Assembly (NCBI GenBank): GCA_902801625.1
Contig: CADCJI010000004.1
Span: 62,001 to 126,000 of the forward strand
Direction of reading: 5' to 3'
DNA from: an uncultured Bacteroidia bacterium
GTDB taxonomy: Bacteria > Bacteroidota > Bacteroidia > Bacteroidales > F082
Length of the DNA: 64,000 bases
The notes under the pieces: model-generated
Seen by the model: the letters and a program-made list of their open reading frames with translations, nothing else
Databases searched by the model: none
What the model was told of the DNA's origin: nothing
Made by a program: the position numbers and the translations under genes
In this document: one piece after another, positions 1-8,537 of the stretch
How positions within the stretch are numbered: the stretch's first letter is position 1
Layout: every line of letters starts with the position of its first letter

Positions 1-129
1 ACCAAGGTGAACGGCTATGCCGTGAACAACAAGACCGACCTTGAAAATGCGCTGAAGAATGCCCGTTCGCGCCGCACAACCATCGAAGGTGTCTTCCCGA
101 ACGGCATGACGGGATCGTTCTACTACTAA
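1..129 (+). CDS. HtrA/DegQ-family serine protease, C-terminal end (partial)
   Basis: The reading frame is open from the first base and ends at TAA 127-129, giving 42 residues. It contains a VNG turn followed by an NNKTDLENALKNA helix and ends EGVFPNG...YY. This resembles the last strand and tail of the second PDZ domain in Bacteroidetes HtrA/DegQ periplasmic proteases. The position just upstream of rpoD agrees with the htrA-rpoD order known in Bacteroides. The protease domain lies outside the window, so the call rests on the tail and the neighbour. Another PDZ-domain protein is possible. Confidence 0.65.
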   Translation, partial: TKVNGYAVNNKTDLENALKNARSRRTTIEGVFPNGMTGSFYY

Positions 130-178
130 GTAAATGAGCGAGATTAAATCGCTTAAAAGACTTGAAGCTATGTGACAA

Positions 179-220
179 TGACTATGACCGCTTCAACGAA
201 AGTGAAAGCAGTCATAGTCA
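179..220. other. Strong hairpin in the htrA-rpoD gap
   Basis: Perfect 10-base arms TGACTATGAC (179-188) and GTCATAGTCA (211-220) enclose a second partial stem (GCTTCA with TGAAAGC). No T-run follows, so it is not a classic terminator. The 320-base gap 130-450 otherwise holds a smaller hairpin (AGCGA / TCGCT near 137-153) and A/T-rich sequence before rpoD. I could not assign a clear rpoD promoter there. Confidence 0.5.
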
Positions 221-450
221 AGGTCCCTGGTCATAGTAGGAAAAACAAAAATCAAAAATGATGTAGTTTTTCCTTGAAAGACAGAGATTTCGGTACGATT
301 TTTGATAGTATTTAATTTTTGGACTTGAGAGAAGTCGGCTGGTGTTGGCTTATCCCAAATCTGAAAGATTATGCAAAAAAACAGGAGATTGGCATGAAGA
401 GAGAAGATGTAAAAAACAACGATGTAAAACAATAATTAAGATTACGAAAA

Positions 451-1317
451 ATGAGACAACTGAAAATTTCAAAGCAAATCACCAACCGCAATGCCGGTAC
501 TTTGGACAAGTATCTGGCTGACATTGCAAAGGAGGCGTTGCTGACCACCGACGAGGAAGTCGAGTTGGCGCAGCGCATCAAAGCGGGCGACCAGGTCGCA
601 TTGGACAAGCTGGTCAGGGCCAACCTACGATTTGTCGTTTCGGTGGCCAAACAGTATCAGAACCAAGGTCTTAGCTTGCAAGACCTGATTAATGAGGGCA
701 ATTTGGGTTTGGTGAAAGCCGCCCAGCGTTTCGATGAGACCAGAGGCTTCAAGTTTATCTCGTATGCCGTATGGTGGATTCGTCAGAGCATCTTGCAGGC
801 CGTGGCCGAACAGGCACGCATCATCCGTCTGCCCATGAACCAAGTAGGCGCTTTGGCGAAGGTGAAGAAGGCCGTTTCCTTGTTGGAGCAGAGGCTGGAA
901 CGCCGTCCTACCATCAAGGAGATTGCCGACGAGATCAATATGCCTGAAGACAAGGTGGAACAGCTGATGAACCTCAACTCGCGTACCGTGTCGACCGACG
1001 CGCCTTTGGACGATGAAGACGATGCCAACTTCTTGGATGTCTTTGTCGCCGATGATGAAGTGAAGACCGATGCTGCCGTGGAGCAGGAATCGACCAGCAA
1101 CGCCATCCGCAACTCGCTCGACATGCTCAACGAGAAGGAACGTACCATCATCAGCATGTACTTCGGCCTCGGCACTTCGCGTGAGTATTCCTTGGAAGAA
1201 ATCGCCATGAAGCTCGACATCTCGCGTGAGCGCACCCGTCAGCTTCGCGACCGTGCACTGAAACGTCTGAAGACGGAGCCCAACTCTCCACTTTACCAGA
1301 TGTACATGAACCAATGA
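451..1317 (+). CDS. rpoD: Primary RNA polymerase sigma factor (sigma-70 / SigA)
   Basis: A 288-residue sigma factor that directs core RNA polymerase to housekeeping promoters. Region 2 runs from about residue 55 to 130 and carries the NEGNLGLVKAAQRFD and ISYAVWWIRQSI segments for core binding and -10 recognition. Region 3 is about 130-205. Region 4 is about 220-280 and ends in a helix-turn-helix (YSLEEIAMKLDISRERTRQL). It lacks region 1.1, as in Bacteroidetes primary sigma factors of about this size. The -7 boxes seen through this window are the kind this sigma factor reads. It is followed by a strong terminator, so it is probably transcribed alone or from htrA. Confidence 0.97.
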   Translation: MRQLKISKQITNRNAGTLDKYLADIAKEALLTTDEEVELAQRIKAGDQVALDKLVRANLRFVVSVAKQYQNQGLSLQDLINEGNLGLVKAAQRFDETRGFKFISYAVWWIRQSILQAVAEQARIIRLPMNQVGALAKVKKAVSLLEQRLERRPTIKEIADEINMPEDKVEQLMNLNSRTVSTDAPLDDEDDANFLDVFVADDEVKTDAAVEQESTSNAIRNSLDMLNEKERTIISMYFGLGTSREYSLEEIAMKLDISRERTRQLRDRALKRLKTEPNSPLYQMYMNQ

Positions 1318-1320
1318 AAA

Positions 1321-1368
1321 ATGACCGCCTATAGATTCCCGAGGGAATGACATAGGCGGTCATTTTTT
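1321..1368 (+). terminator. Intrinsic terminator after rpoD
   Basis: Twelve-base perfect arms ATGACCGCCTAT (1321-1332) and ATAGGCGGTCAT (1352-1363), followed by TTTTT. The loop itself holds a smaller hairpin, ATTCCC / GGGAAT. Confidence 0.9.
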
Positions 1369-1386
1369 ATATTTCAACTTTTTTCA

Positions 1387-1394
1387 TATTTTTG
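1387..1394 (+). promoter_or_regulatory. Promoter -7 box for sod
   Basis: TATTTTTG fits the Bacteroidetes -7 consensus TAnnTTTG and lies 26 bases before the sod ATG. No clear -33 TTTG is visible. Confidence 0.65.
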
Positions 1395-1420
1395 CAGTCA
1401 AATCACTAAAACGACATCAT

Positions 1421-1999
1421 ATGAAATACGAACTCATCAAATTGCCCTATGAGGCAAACGCTTTGGAACCTGTCATCAGCAAAGAGACTCTGGGATTCCA
1501 CCACGGCAAACACTTGAACGCCTATGTCAACAACCTGAATGCGGCCATCGAAGGCACAAAATACGAAGAGATGCCTTTGGAGGAAATCGTGAAGACCGCC
1601 GATGGTGGCGTGTTCAACAACGCTGGCCAGATTTTAAACCACAACTTGTATTTCACACAGTTCCGCGCTCCGAAAGCCGACAACAAGCCAACAGGGGTGA
1701 TTGCCGAGTGGATCGACCAACAGTTCGGCTCATTCGACGCCTTCAAGGAGGAATTCACGAAGAAAGGCGCTACCTTGTTTGGCTCAGGCTGGGTGTGGCT
1801 CTCCGTCGACAAAGACGGCAAACTGCAAATCACGCAGGAGACCAATGCTGGCAACCCCGTACAACGAGGTTTCAAGCCCTTGTTGACCTTTGATGTTTGG
1901 GAACATGCCTATTACATCGACTACCAGAACCGACGTCCCGACCATTTGAATGCTTTGTGGCAAATCATCAATTGGGATGTGGTGAACGAAAGACTCTAA
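1421..1999 (+). CDS. sodB: Superoxide dismutase, iron type
   Basis: 192 residues; converts superoxide to oxygen and hydrogen peroxide in the cytosol. Metal ligands are visible at His27 (in FHHGKH), His74 (in LNHNLYF), Asp158 and His162 (in FDVWEHAYY). Gln70 in NNAGQILNH is the outer-sphere glutamine found at this place in iron SODs; manganese SODs carry it later in the chain. Here the later position reads TNAGNP, again iron-like, although Bacteroides enzymes can be cambialistic. There is no signal peptide. It has its own promoter and a terminator shared with the convergent gene. Confidence 0.97.
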   Translation: MKYELIKLPYEANALEPVISKETLGFHHGKHLNAYVNNLNAAIEGTKYEEMPLEEIVKTADGGVFNNAGQILNHNLYFTQFRAPKADNKPTGVIAEWIDQQFGSFDAFKEEFTKKGATLFGSGWVWLSVDKDGKLQITQETNAGNPVQRGFKPLLTFDVWEHAYYIDYQNRRPDHLNALWQIINWDVVNERL

Positions 2000-2017
2000 A
2001 CAAAACGCAGCTAAAAG

Positions 2018-2056
2018 AAAATCGCGGCGGGGGAGCACCTCGTCGCGATTTCTGTT
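2018..2056. terminator. Bidirectional terminator between sod and a T9SS cargo gene
   Basis: The stem AAATCGCG-G-CG (from 2019) pairs with CG-T-CGCGATTT (to 2051), with one G-T wobble. It is flanked by an A-rich left side and a T-rich right side, and sits between convergent genes. Confidence 0.8.
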
Positions 2057-3360
2057 TATTCGACCTTCAGCATCCGATGATGGCTTTGCCAGAGGCCGTG
2101 ATCGATTTGCAGCAGATAGGTACCAATACTCAATTCGCTCAGATCAAGATTGAATTGTGTGCCCGAAACGAACTGTTCCTTCAGCATTCGACCGTTAACA
2201 TCATAGACACGAATGCTTTTGACCTCATCTTCCGTTATGACATTCAAGGTAGTTGTGAAAGGGTTGGGGTACAGGCTACCAAAAAACGTGTTCTCATTAA
2301 TGTCCAAGGTATCTGAAATGCGGATTTCTTGAATGTTGTCCCCAATCATGGGATAATTGGTGGAAATCACGCGAACACGATAGTGGTCGCCATTGGGCAC
2401 ACTCGGAATGGTCCCTATGATAGCACCGCTTTCGTTTGTGGTTTTTCGCCCCAACTCAATGGGATTGTTGAAGTTGCCATTGGCGTCGGAAAGCTGGGCG
2501 ATGACTTCATTTGGAGCATTATTGAGATTATCGGGCGACATGGTTCCCGTAAGCGTGAAGTTAATGTTAATGGATTCGTCGGGCTTGAATTGGGTTTGGT
2601 TAAGGTTGCCCAACCTAAGTGTCGGCTTGTAAATCAGCAAAACATCATCAACAAACAAGTCATCGCTGGTGCTGCCCGTGCCAGGTGTTTCGTTGGTGGT
2701 CGCTGTAAAAAGGATGTAGCGCACGTCGGTGCAGGGACCATTGTTATTGAACGGGATGCTCAAACGACGCCAAGTGTAAGCGCCATTGGCGGTTGAAGTG
2801 CGAGTGAATGACGACACTGCTGTGGCGACATGTTTGTCGGTAGGCTCTTCCGTGCCGTTGGCGATGAATTTATAGTCGGCGTCACCGTGGACTACGGCTT
2901 TCACTTGGGCTTTATCTGAGGTGCTTTGACTGCGGAAGCATACCCAAACAGAAATCGAGTCAGGAAGTTGATTAATGGGAGTGTTGTATGCGCCTTGGGA
3001 GCGTTGTGTGTAGTTGTAGTTGCTGGAGCCAGTGGCCGACATGCTGCCAGCATTCATGCGACCGTTGGTGATGTTGCCATTGGCCGTGATGCCGAGCACG
3101 CTCGTTGGGAACACTCGAGCGCTCTTGCTTCCTGTTGAACCTGGTCGTGTTTGTGTAGAAGTTTCGATTTGGCTTGACACGAACCCGGAAAAAGTACCAG
3201 TCGCCGTGCCTCCTGAATGCCAATGGACAGGTTCGCTGACGCGGTCGGTCCATTGCTCAAAACCACGATTATCGAACTGAGGGCCATATTGGGCAGAAAG
3301 ATTAAGGGATAAAAAGCTGAAAACGAACAGGCTGAAGATTCCGATAAATATGCTTTTCAT
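2056..3360 (-). CDS. Secreted T9SS cargo protein with jelly-roll / PCMD-like domain
   Basis: 434 residues from the ATG at 3360. That start was chosen because it gives a clean signal peptide (KSIFIGIFSLFVFSFLSLNLSAQ); the longer frame upstream would run past the promoter. Residues about 25-250 look like a carbohydrate-type beta-sandwich: an opening NRGFEQW, then later LFVDDVLLIY typical of PCMD (putative carbohydrate metabolism) domains. The last 80 residues form a type A T9SS sorting domain (LYPNPF...VYDVNGR...GTYLLQI...KVE). Known of the family: the tail is removed at export and the protein is released or anchored at the cell surface. The substrate is unknown. Confidence 0.8.
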   Translation of the reverse strand: MKSIFIGIFSLFVFSFLSLNLSAQYGPQFDNRGFEQWTDRVSEPVHWHSGGTATGTFSGFVSSQIETSTQTRPGSTGSKSARVFPTSVLGITANGNITNGRMNAGSMSATGSSNYNYTQRSQGAYNTPINQLPDSISVWVCFRSQSTSDKAQVKAVVHGDADYKFIANGTEEPTDKHVATAVSSFTRTSTANGAYTWRRLSIPFNNNGPCTDVRYILFTATTNETPGTGSTSDDLFVDDVLLIYKPTLRLGNLNQTQFKPDESININFTLTGTMSPDNLNNAPNEVIAQLSDANGNFNNPIELGRKTTNESGAIIGTIPSVPNGDHYRVRVISTNYPMIGDNIQEIRISDTLDINENTFFGSLYPNPFTTTLNVITEDEVKSIRVYDVNGRMLKEQFVSGTQFNLDLSELSIGTYLLQIDHGLWQSHHRMLKVE

Positions 3361-3387
3361 AAACAATAAGGTATTTTGAATGAAGTG

Positions 3388-3395
3388 CAAAAATA
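3388..3395 (-). promoter_or_regulatory. Promoter -7 box, minus strand
   Basis: CAAAAATA on the plus strand is TATTTTTG on the minus strand, 27 bases upstream of the start at 3360. Confidence 0.6.
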
Positions 3396-3437
3396 GGAAA
3401 AAGAGCCATCGCTTTTCATTCGCTTTAGACTTTTCCT

Positions 3438-3445
3438 TACTTTTG
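3438..3445 (+). promoter_or_regulatory. Promoter -7 box, plus strand
   Basis: TACTTTTG, 17 bases before the ATG at 3463; divergent from the minus-strand box at 3388-3395. Confidence 0.6.
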
Positions 3446-3462
3446 CGCCAAATTTTTAACCT

Positions 3463-4155
3463 ATGAAGAAAGTACTGATTACACTCGGTCTGCTGATCTT
3501 CGCCTTTGCCGCAAGGGCGCAGTGGACTTTGCAAACCTATGGCGAGTACGATTACACGCGTACTTCCGGCAATGGTGGCTCGTTGGCCTTAAAAGCTGAC
3601 TATCAGTTGGCCGAAAACTTCAACATTGGCTTTGGCTATCAAGGCACGACGCTGAACCGTCATGCCATCAATCTGCAATACCAGGTGAATCTGCTCAAGG
3701 CCAATTGTGGCACACTTTATTTGGAAAACCGTTATTTGTATCGTTTGTTCCCAAATTACAATTTGCAGGAATTCAATGGTGTTTTTGACTTAGGCTGGCG
3801 CAACCGCCATTTCAACTTCCAGTTGGGCTTGACCAACCGCTACACGGCACCTATACCGTTGCGTAAAAATGGCGGTATGGAGACTGTTTTTGAGCCGATG
3901 AATGTCACTTTCTGTGTAGAAGGCAATCTGTTTGACCAAGAGCATCCTTGGAATGTGGGTGCACGCGTGTCCAACTACAGGGATTTTGTCATCGAGCGCT
4001 TCACACTGTTCTTCTATAGCGTGAACGGCTATTACGATCTTGGCAATGGGCTGCGCTTGACTGCCGAAGCAGGACTGCATCCCAGCGGCGTACTCAACCT
4101 CTCGGCACAATACAATGGCTGGTACGGCAATGTCGGACTGATTTGGAAACCTTAA
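3463..4155 (+). CDS. Predicted outer-membrane beta-barrel protein
   Basis: 230 residues with a signal peptide (KKVLITLGLLIFAFAARAQ). The mature part is a string of alternating short strands rich in Tyr, Phe, Trp and Gly (e.g. FNIGFGYQG, FNFQLGLTNRY, WYGNVGLIWKP) and ends with an aromatic-proline residue pair, the pattern of a small outer-membrane barrel. I do not recognise a named family. The next gene begins 11 bases after its stop, so the two are probably co-transcribed. Confidence 0.7.
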   Translation: MKKVLITLGLLIFAFAARAQWTLQTYGEYDYTRTSGNGGSLALKADYQLAENFNIGFGYQGTTLNRHAINLQYQVNLLKANCGTLYLENRYLYRLFPNYNLQEFNGVFDLGWRNRHFNFQLGLTNRYTAPIPLRKNGGMETVFEPMNVTFCVEGNLFDQEHPWNVGARVSNYRDFVIERFTLFFYSVNGYYDLGNGLRLTAEAGLHPSGVLNLSAQYNGWYGNVGLIWKP

Positions 4156-4166
4156 AACTGAACATC

Positions 4167-5075
4167 ATGAAAAAACACTTTATATTTATCATCGCAGCAG
4201 CCGCGATCTTTGCTACAGGCTGCAACCGTCTTGATGTCGCTGGAATGGTCATCAATCGCAGCGACACTGAAGAGCGCGTCGCCGACTGGCTCGACTACAA
4301 TGCCCAAAACAGTGAACCCGTCATCGAGAACGCTCCTGATGAGTACCATGTCTATTCCTGCTCCGACTCGCATTATTCCGAGCGCGACAGCATCGTGCCA
4401 CATGGCGAGAAAGACCGCCTCTACAAATACATCACCTCCGAGCGCAACGACCCGAAGTCCATCTTTGCCATCCATGCTGGTGACATGGTTAACGAGAGCG
4501 GCGAAGCAGGTTTCAGAATGACTAATGACGCTTTGCGATACGATTCCGTGAATCAAGCTAAAAACGACCCATGTTTCTTGGTTATGGGCAACCATGATGT
4601 GTACTTCGACTGTACGCCGTTTTTCAAGCAGTATTTCCACACCTCGACCTATACCGTAACGGTGAATACTGTCAGTGGATACAAAGATTTGTTCATCTTC
4701 TTGGATTCTGGCAATGGCACCCATGGCAAGCGCCAACTGGAATGGCTGGAGGAGAAGCTCTCGCATCGCAAGGACTACCGTCACTGCTTCGTCATCAGTC
4801 ACAACTGGTTGTTCCGCACCTCGTACAACTACACCACCACGCCTGCTGCCAACTTGCCGCAGGATGAACAATACGCCTTCATGGACCTGATGAGCAACAG
4901 CAACGTGGATATGGTGATTATGGGTCATTTCCACATGCGTGAGCAGCGCCAGTTTGGCGGTGTGCAATACATCATGACCGACAACCTCAATGACGGCAAG
5001 GTGACACCGAGTTATTTGGTCGTCAATGTAGGGGAGAAGGTGAGATATGAGTATCAAGAGTTGGATATGGACTGA
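4167..5075 (+). CDS. Calcineurin-like metallophosphoesterase lipoprotein
   Basis: 302 residues from the ATG at 4167; a TTG start at 4143 would overlap the previous gene and spoil the signal. The lipobox IFATGC puts lipidated Cys19 at the mature N-terminus. The metallophosphoesterase motifs appear in order: DSH (67-69), GD (105-106), GNHD (141-144), SHNW (His212) and GHFH (253-256). These bind two metal ions and hydrolyse a phosphate ester; the substrate cannot be read from the sequence. It follows the barrel gene at 3463 in a likely two-gene operon and ends in a strong terminator. Confidence 0.85.
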   Translation: MKKHFIFIIAAAAIFATGCNRLDVAGMVINRSDTEERVADWLDYNAQNSEPVIENAPDEYHVYSCSDSHYSERDSIVPHGEKDRLYKYITSERNDPKSIFAIHAGDMVNESGEAGFRMTNDALRYDSVNQAKNDPCFLVMGNHDVYFDCTPFFKQYFHTSTYTVTVNTVSGYKDLFIFLDSGNGTHGKRQLEWLEEKLSHRKDYRHCFVISHNWLFRTSYNYTTTPAANLPQDEQYAFMDLMSNSNVDMVIMGHFHMREQRQFGGVQYIMTDNLNDGKVTPSYLVVNVGEKVRYEYQELDMD

Positions 5076-5143
5076 GGTTTGAGACGAGAAAAGTCTCTAC
5101 CATCTGTTTTGTAATCCATTGAATTATAAACAATTAATTTCAT

Positions 5144-5198
5144 GCTTTCCGCAAATGTCTCTACGCGAGACAGAGGCTTGCGGAAAGCTTGTTTTTTC
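5144..5198 (+). terminator. Nested-hairpin intrinsic terminator
   Basis: Perfect 11-base arms GCTTTCCGCAA (5144-5154) and TTGCGGAAAGC (5178-5188) with an inner perfect stem TGTCTC / GAGACA (5156-5172), then TTGTTTTTT. Confidence 0.85.
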
Positions 5199-5202
5199 AC
5201 TA

Positions 5203-5210
5203 TACTTTTG
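5203..5210 (+). promoter_or_regulatory. Promoter -7 box for the TonB-type receptor
   Basis: TACTTTTG, 29 bases before the preferred ATG at 5240 and directly after the preceding terminator. Confidence 0.65.
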
Positions 5211-5239
5211 CATGGTAAAACTTCAAAATGTACCATGCA

Positions 5240-7456
5240 ATGAACACAAGAAACAAATTCCTCACAGTTGCCTTTACCATGCTCTGTGCGATAACTTTTG
5301 CCCAAGTCGAAATCCCTGAAGTCAAACCGAAAGCCGATAGTCTCCAAATGGCGGTCGACACTTTGCTGCTTGAAGGCGTGACCATCACTGCCGAGCGACC
5401 TCTTTTCTCGGTGGAAGGAGAAAAGACAATCTATCAAGTATCAGACGACCTGACCGTGCAAGGTGGTGTGGCCTCGGATGTCTTACAGAACGCGCCTGGT
5501 GTGAGCGTGGATGTGGAAGGCAACATCACGTTGAGAGGAACATCCTCGGTGGAGATTTGGATCAATGACCAGCCTTCGAACCTTACGGAAGAGAACCTCA
5601 AGACCTACATCCAAACCTTGCCCGCCAATGCCATCGACCGCATTGAGGTCATCACCAACCCTTCGGCGCGTTATGCCACCACCGCCGACGGCATCATCAA
5701 CATCGTGATGAACGCCAAAATCAAACGGAACGAGTTCCTATGCTTCGGCACCAATGTTTCTTCGCAACCCTATGTGATGCCTTGGGCTTCCTACGTCTGG
5801 AAAAACGATAAGTGGACGGTAAATGCCTACACTAACGCCTATTGGTATCATGGTAAGGGCGAAGCTCATTCTGAGAAGGATTTGTATGGTGAAGATGAAG
5901 AAGGAAACCAAGTCTTGACCAGCCATTTGAAGAGTAGCATGTCCAACAATTACACTACTTACAGCCCAGGGGTCAACCTCAACCTGACTTACACGCCTGA
6001 CGAGATGAACACATTCTCTTTGTATGCCATGTTTTGGGATTCGTTTGGGCCATCGGAGGTAAGGCAGGAACGCGAGCGAATCGAATACATTGAGCAATCT
6101 GGTGAATACAAATACTCCATCCTTAACAAAGGAAATAACAACTATCTCTTTTTTCCATACGGATTGAATTATCAGCATAAGTTTGACGAAGAAGGACACA
6201 ATATCACTTTGCGTTTGAACGGCAGTATTAACCGTATGGCCATTCCTGTAGATTATCACAAGACTTATACTTTGCCGACTTCCTATGAAAGGGCATTTGT
6301 GATGGACTATGTCTCGACCAACATTCCCATCAATGCTCGTGTGGATTACAATTTACCTTATTCCAAGAATGGCGAATTTGGCATGGGCATCAATGCCGGT
6401 TGGGAAGGAAAAAACGAACGCAGTCCTTTGGACAGTCTGGCCAATGGCGTATATGTGCACGACTCGGTAATGTCGTATAGATTCCGTCAGGTCGATCATC
6501 AATTGGGCGGCTATTTTCAGGTGAGGCATCGTTTCGGCAACTTTACCGTACAGCCCACATTAAGTTTGAGGTATTATCGGACGGGTATAGTCTATCCCGA
6601 CGCTCCAAAATATGATTCTACAGCTTATTATTTCTATCCTTTGCCATCGCTGCATCTGTCGTATCACACCCAGTCGATGCACAACTTCAAGTTGAGTTAT
6701 TCTTTGAGAATCCAAAATCCTTACGCAGAGCAACTGAGTCCATTTATCAAATTCGATGAGGAATCCTATGCCACGGGCAATCCTAAGTTGAAACAAGTCT
6801 TCACCCATAACATAGAGGCGAGTTGGACGAAGTATTGGGACGATTTTGGTTCTGTCGGTTTGACGGGTTATTACAAGGGAAAACAAAACGAAATCAACAA
6901 GATAACTGATGCAGCTTACCATGAGCATTATGGCAGGGTGGTCTCTTTCAATTGGCCTGTTAACGTAGGCAGGTCGTATAATGCGGGTGGTGAGTTCAAC
7001 ATGATGTATCGTCCGAATGGGATGTTCAATTTACGGTTTTATGCCAACCTTTATGACTCTTACATCAAGACCGATGATTTATTGGAACCGAGCGAGATGC
7101 TTTGCTACAGTTTTCGTCTGAACCTATGGACCAAACTATGGGACCGTTTGGAAGTGCACGCCTCTGCTTATTACAACTCTCCGACCCAGACGCTGTTTTG
7201 GAAAAAAGGTGCCAATTATTCCGTTGATTGTGGTCTGCGTGCCGATTTCTTCGATCATAAGTTTTCGGTGTTTGTCAACGGCTACGATTTGTTTGGCTTG
7301 TTGAAGCAAGACACATACGTTGATAGCCCATCGGTAACGGTTTCAGAGACATCAAGATACAATTCATCTTGTGTTTGCGCGGGTTTTACTTTGCGTTTCG
7401 GTAATATTGAACTGGAACAAGAGGCCCAAAATGGCGGGGAAGCGGCAGGGCAATAA
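5240..7456 (+). CDS. TonB-dependent outer-membrane receptor (plug plus OMP_b-brl_3-type barrel)
   Basis: 738 residues from the ATG at 5240; an ATG four codons earlier is also possible. The signal peptide is NTRNKFLTVAFTMLCAITFAQ. A plug domain follows at about 50-170 (GVASDVLQNAPGVSVDVEGNITLRG, later IDRIEVITNPSARY), then a long barrel of Tyr/Trp-rich strands up to residue 715. The arrangement matches Bacteroidetes barrel family 3, which takes up an unknown ligand with TonB energy. No SusD-like lipoprotein lies next to it, and no carboxypeptidase-like N-domain is present, so it is not a typical SusC. It ends in a hydrophilic tail rich in Glu and Gly. Confidence 0.85.
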   Translation: MNTRNKFLTVAFTMLCAITFAQVEIPEVKPKADSLQMAVDTLLLEGVTITAERPLFSVEGEKTIYQVSDDLTVQGGVASDVLQNAPGVSVDVEGNITLRGTSSVEIWINDQPSNLTEENLKTYIQTLPANAIDRIEVITNPSARYATTADGIINIVMNAKIKRNEFLCFGTNVSSQPYVMPWASYVWKNDKWTVNAYTNAYWYHGKGEAHSEKDLYGEDEEGNQVLTSHLKSSMSNNYTTYSPGVNLNLTYTPDEMNTFSLYAMFWDSFGPSEVRQERERIEYIEQSGEYKYSILNKGNNNYLFFPYGLNYQHKFDEEGHNITLRLNGSINRMAIPVDYHKTYTLPTSYERAFVMDYVSTNIPINARVDYNLPYSKNGEFGMGINAGWEGKNERSPLDSLANGVYVHDSVMSYRFRQVDHQLGGYFQVRHRFGNFTVQPTLSLRYYRTGIVYPDAPKYDSTAYYFYPLPSLHLSYHTQSMHNFKLSYSLRIQNPYAEQLSPFIKFDEESYATGNPKLKQVFTHNIEASWTKYWDDFGSVGLTGYYKGKQNEINKITDAAYHEHYGRVVSFNWPVNVGRSYNAGGEFNMMYRPNGMFNLRFYANLYDSYIKTDDLLEPSEMLCYSFRLNLWTKLWDRLEVHASAYYNSPTQTLFWKKGANYSVDCGLRADFFDHKFSVFVNGYDLFGLLKQDTYVDSPSVTVSETSRYNSSCVCAGFTLRFGNIELEQEAQNGGEAAGQ

Positions 7457-7502
7457 TTGTTGAATTGTTACGTTCTTGAAGTGTTTAATTGTTGTTGAAA
7501 CC

Positions 7503-8468
7503 ATGTTGAATCTGCTTTATCGATCAAGATGTTGGTTGGCCTTTGTGCTGATATGCATTCTTGCGGCCTGCAATGTGAAGTCCGACATGGACAATATGGA
7601 GCGCACCGTATTGGAGATAGAAGGCAAGTTCAGCAGGGGAGAGGACATCTCGCAGGACACCTCCATCTTCCAAGCGCGGCGTTATTTCAACTTGACTAAC
7701 GATGCCGAGATGAAGACCCTTTCGGCACTCTACAGCGGTTGCGTCTATTGGCAGCAAAACAATTTCGACTCGGCGATGGCAGCCTTGAACGAAGCCATTG
7801 TCTTGGCCAAGTCGAGCGAAGACATCAAACTGATGGAAAAAGTGCAGACCACCATCTCGACTTTGAATGGCGACTTGGACCATAGCGAGAACATGATTTC
7901 AGTGTTTCTTCGCCGACGTAAGATAATCATTGTCATTTCGTTGGTTTTGATAGCCTTGGTTGCGTTCGTCTTTTTCTTGTTATACCGTTCGGCGCAAAAA
8001 CGAGCGACCATAGCAGAGTTGAACTTGGATATTAGCCGTCTGCAACAGGAGTATGAAACTATGGCAGAGACCAACCGCGACAATCTTTTCCGAAAGGTGA
8101 TGATGATTTACAAGGTCTTCCTAATAGGCAAAAACAAGGACATCGACAAGACCTCATTCGATAAACTGAAGTCATGTGTTTGCGGTCGCGAGGCCGACAA
8201 TACCTATGACGCCATCTTTGAAGAATACAACAAGGTTTATCCCGATGTGGTTCAACGCATCAAGAGCAACCAACCTGCTATGACCGATAGTGAATTCAAG
8301 GTCTGTATATTATCGATGATGCCATTTTCAGTGAAGGAAGTGGCTGACATTTTGGATGTGTCATCCGCGATGATCGGTAAAGCCCGCACCAGTATCCGCA
8401 AGAAACTGGGAATGTCCGAGGCCCGAGGGAACATTGAAGAGTATGTTTTGGGGATGACAGAAAAATAA
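7503..8468 (+). CDS. Lipoprotein with TPR-like helices, one membrane helix and a C-terminal HTH
   Basis: 321 residues from the ATG at 7503; a TTG nine codons earlier is unlikely. The lipobox ILAAC places Cys23. Helices at about 30-130 look TPR-like (NNFDSAMAALNEAIVLA). A membrane segment lies at 141-162, then a coiled region. The tail (about 265-315: LSMMPFSVKEVADILDVSS...ARTSIRKKLG) resembles a LuxR/sigma-4-type helix-turn-helix. This architecture, periplasmic sensor linked to a cytoplasmic DNA-binding tail, is known in Bacteroidetes. A lipobox on a protein that also spans the membrane is odd; the N-terminal helix may be a plain anchor. It may control the flanking envelope genes (inference). 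Confidence 0.7.
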   Translation: MLNLLYRSRCWLAFVLICILAACNVKSDMDNMERTVLEIEGKFSRGEDISQDTSIFQARRYFNLTNDAEMKTLSALYSGCVYWQQNNFDSAMAALNEAIVLAKSSEDIKLMEKVQTTISTLNGDLDHSENMISVFLRRRKIIIVISLVLIALVAFVFFLLYRSAQKRATIAELNLDISRLQQEYETMAETNRDNLFRKVMMIYKVFLIGKNKDIDKTSFDKLKSCVCGREADNTYDAIFEEYNKVYPDVVQRIKSNQPAMTDSEFKVCILSMMPFSVKEVADILDVSSAMIGKARTSIRKKLGMSEARGNIEEYVLGMTEK

Positions 8469-8488
8469 TCTTCCTCAAAGTAGCGAGA

Positions 8489-8511
8489 TACTTTTGTATT
8501 ATCTACTTTTG
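8489..8511 (+). promoter_or_regulatory. Two tandem -7 boxes before the repeat protein
   Basis: TACTTTTG occurs twice, at 8489-8496 and 8504-8511, 15 bases apart. The second lies 26 bases before the ATG. Confidence 0.6.
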
Positions 8512-8537
8512 CAGAGTAAAATGCATGTTCGACTACC

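Noticed and set aside
179-220. Hairpin after the HtrA-type gene as a terminator
   Set aside because: No T-run follows on either strand.
1897-2796. Plus-strand frames over the T9SS cargo gene
   Set aside because: They are shadows of the minus-strand gene, which has a signal peptide and a sorting domain.
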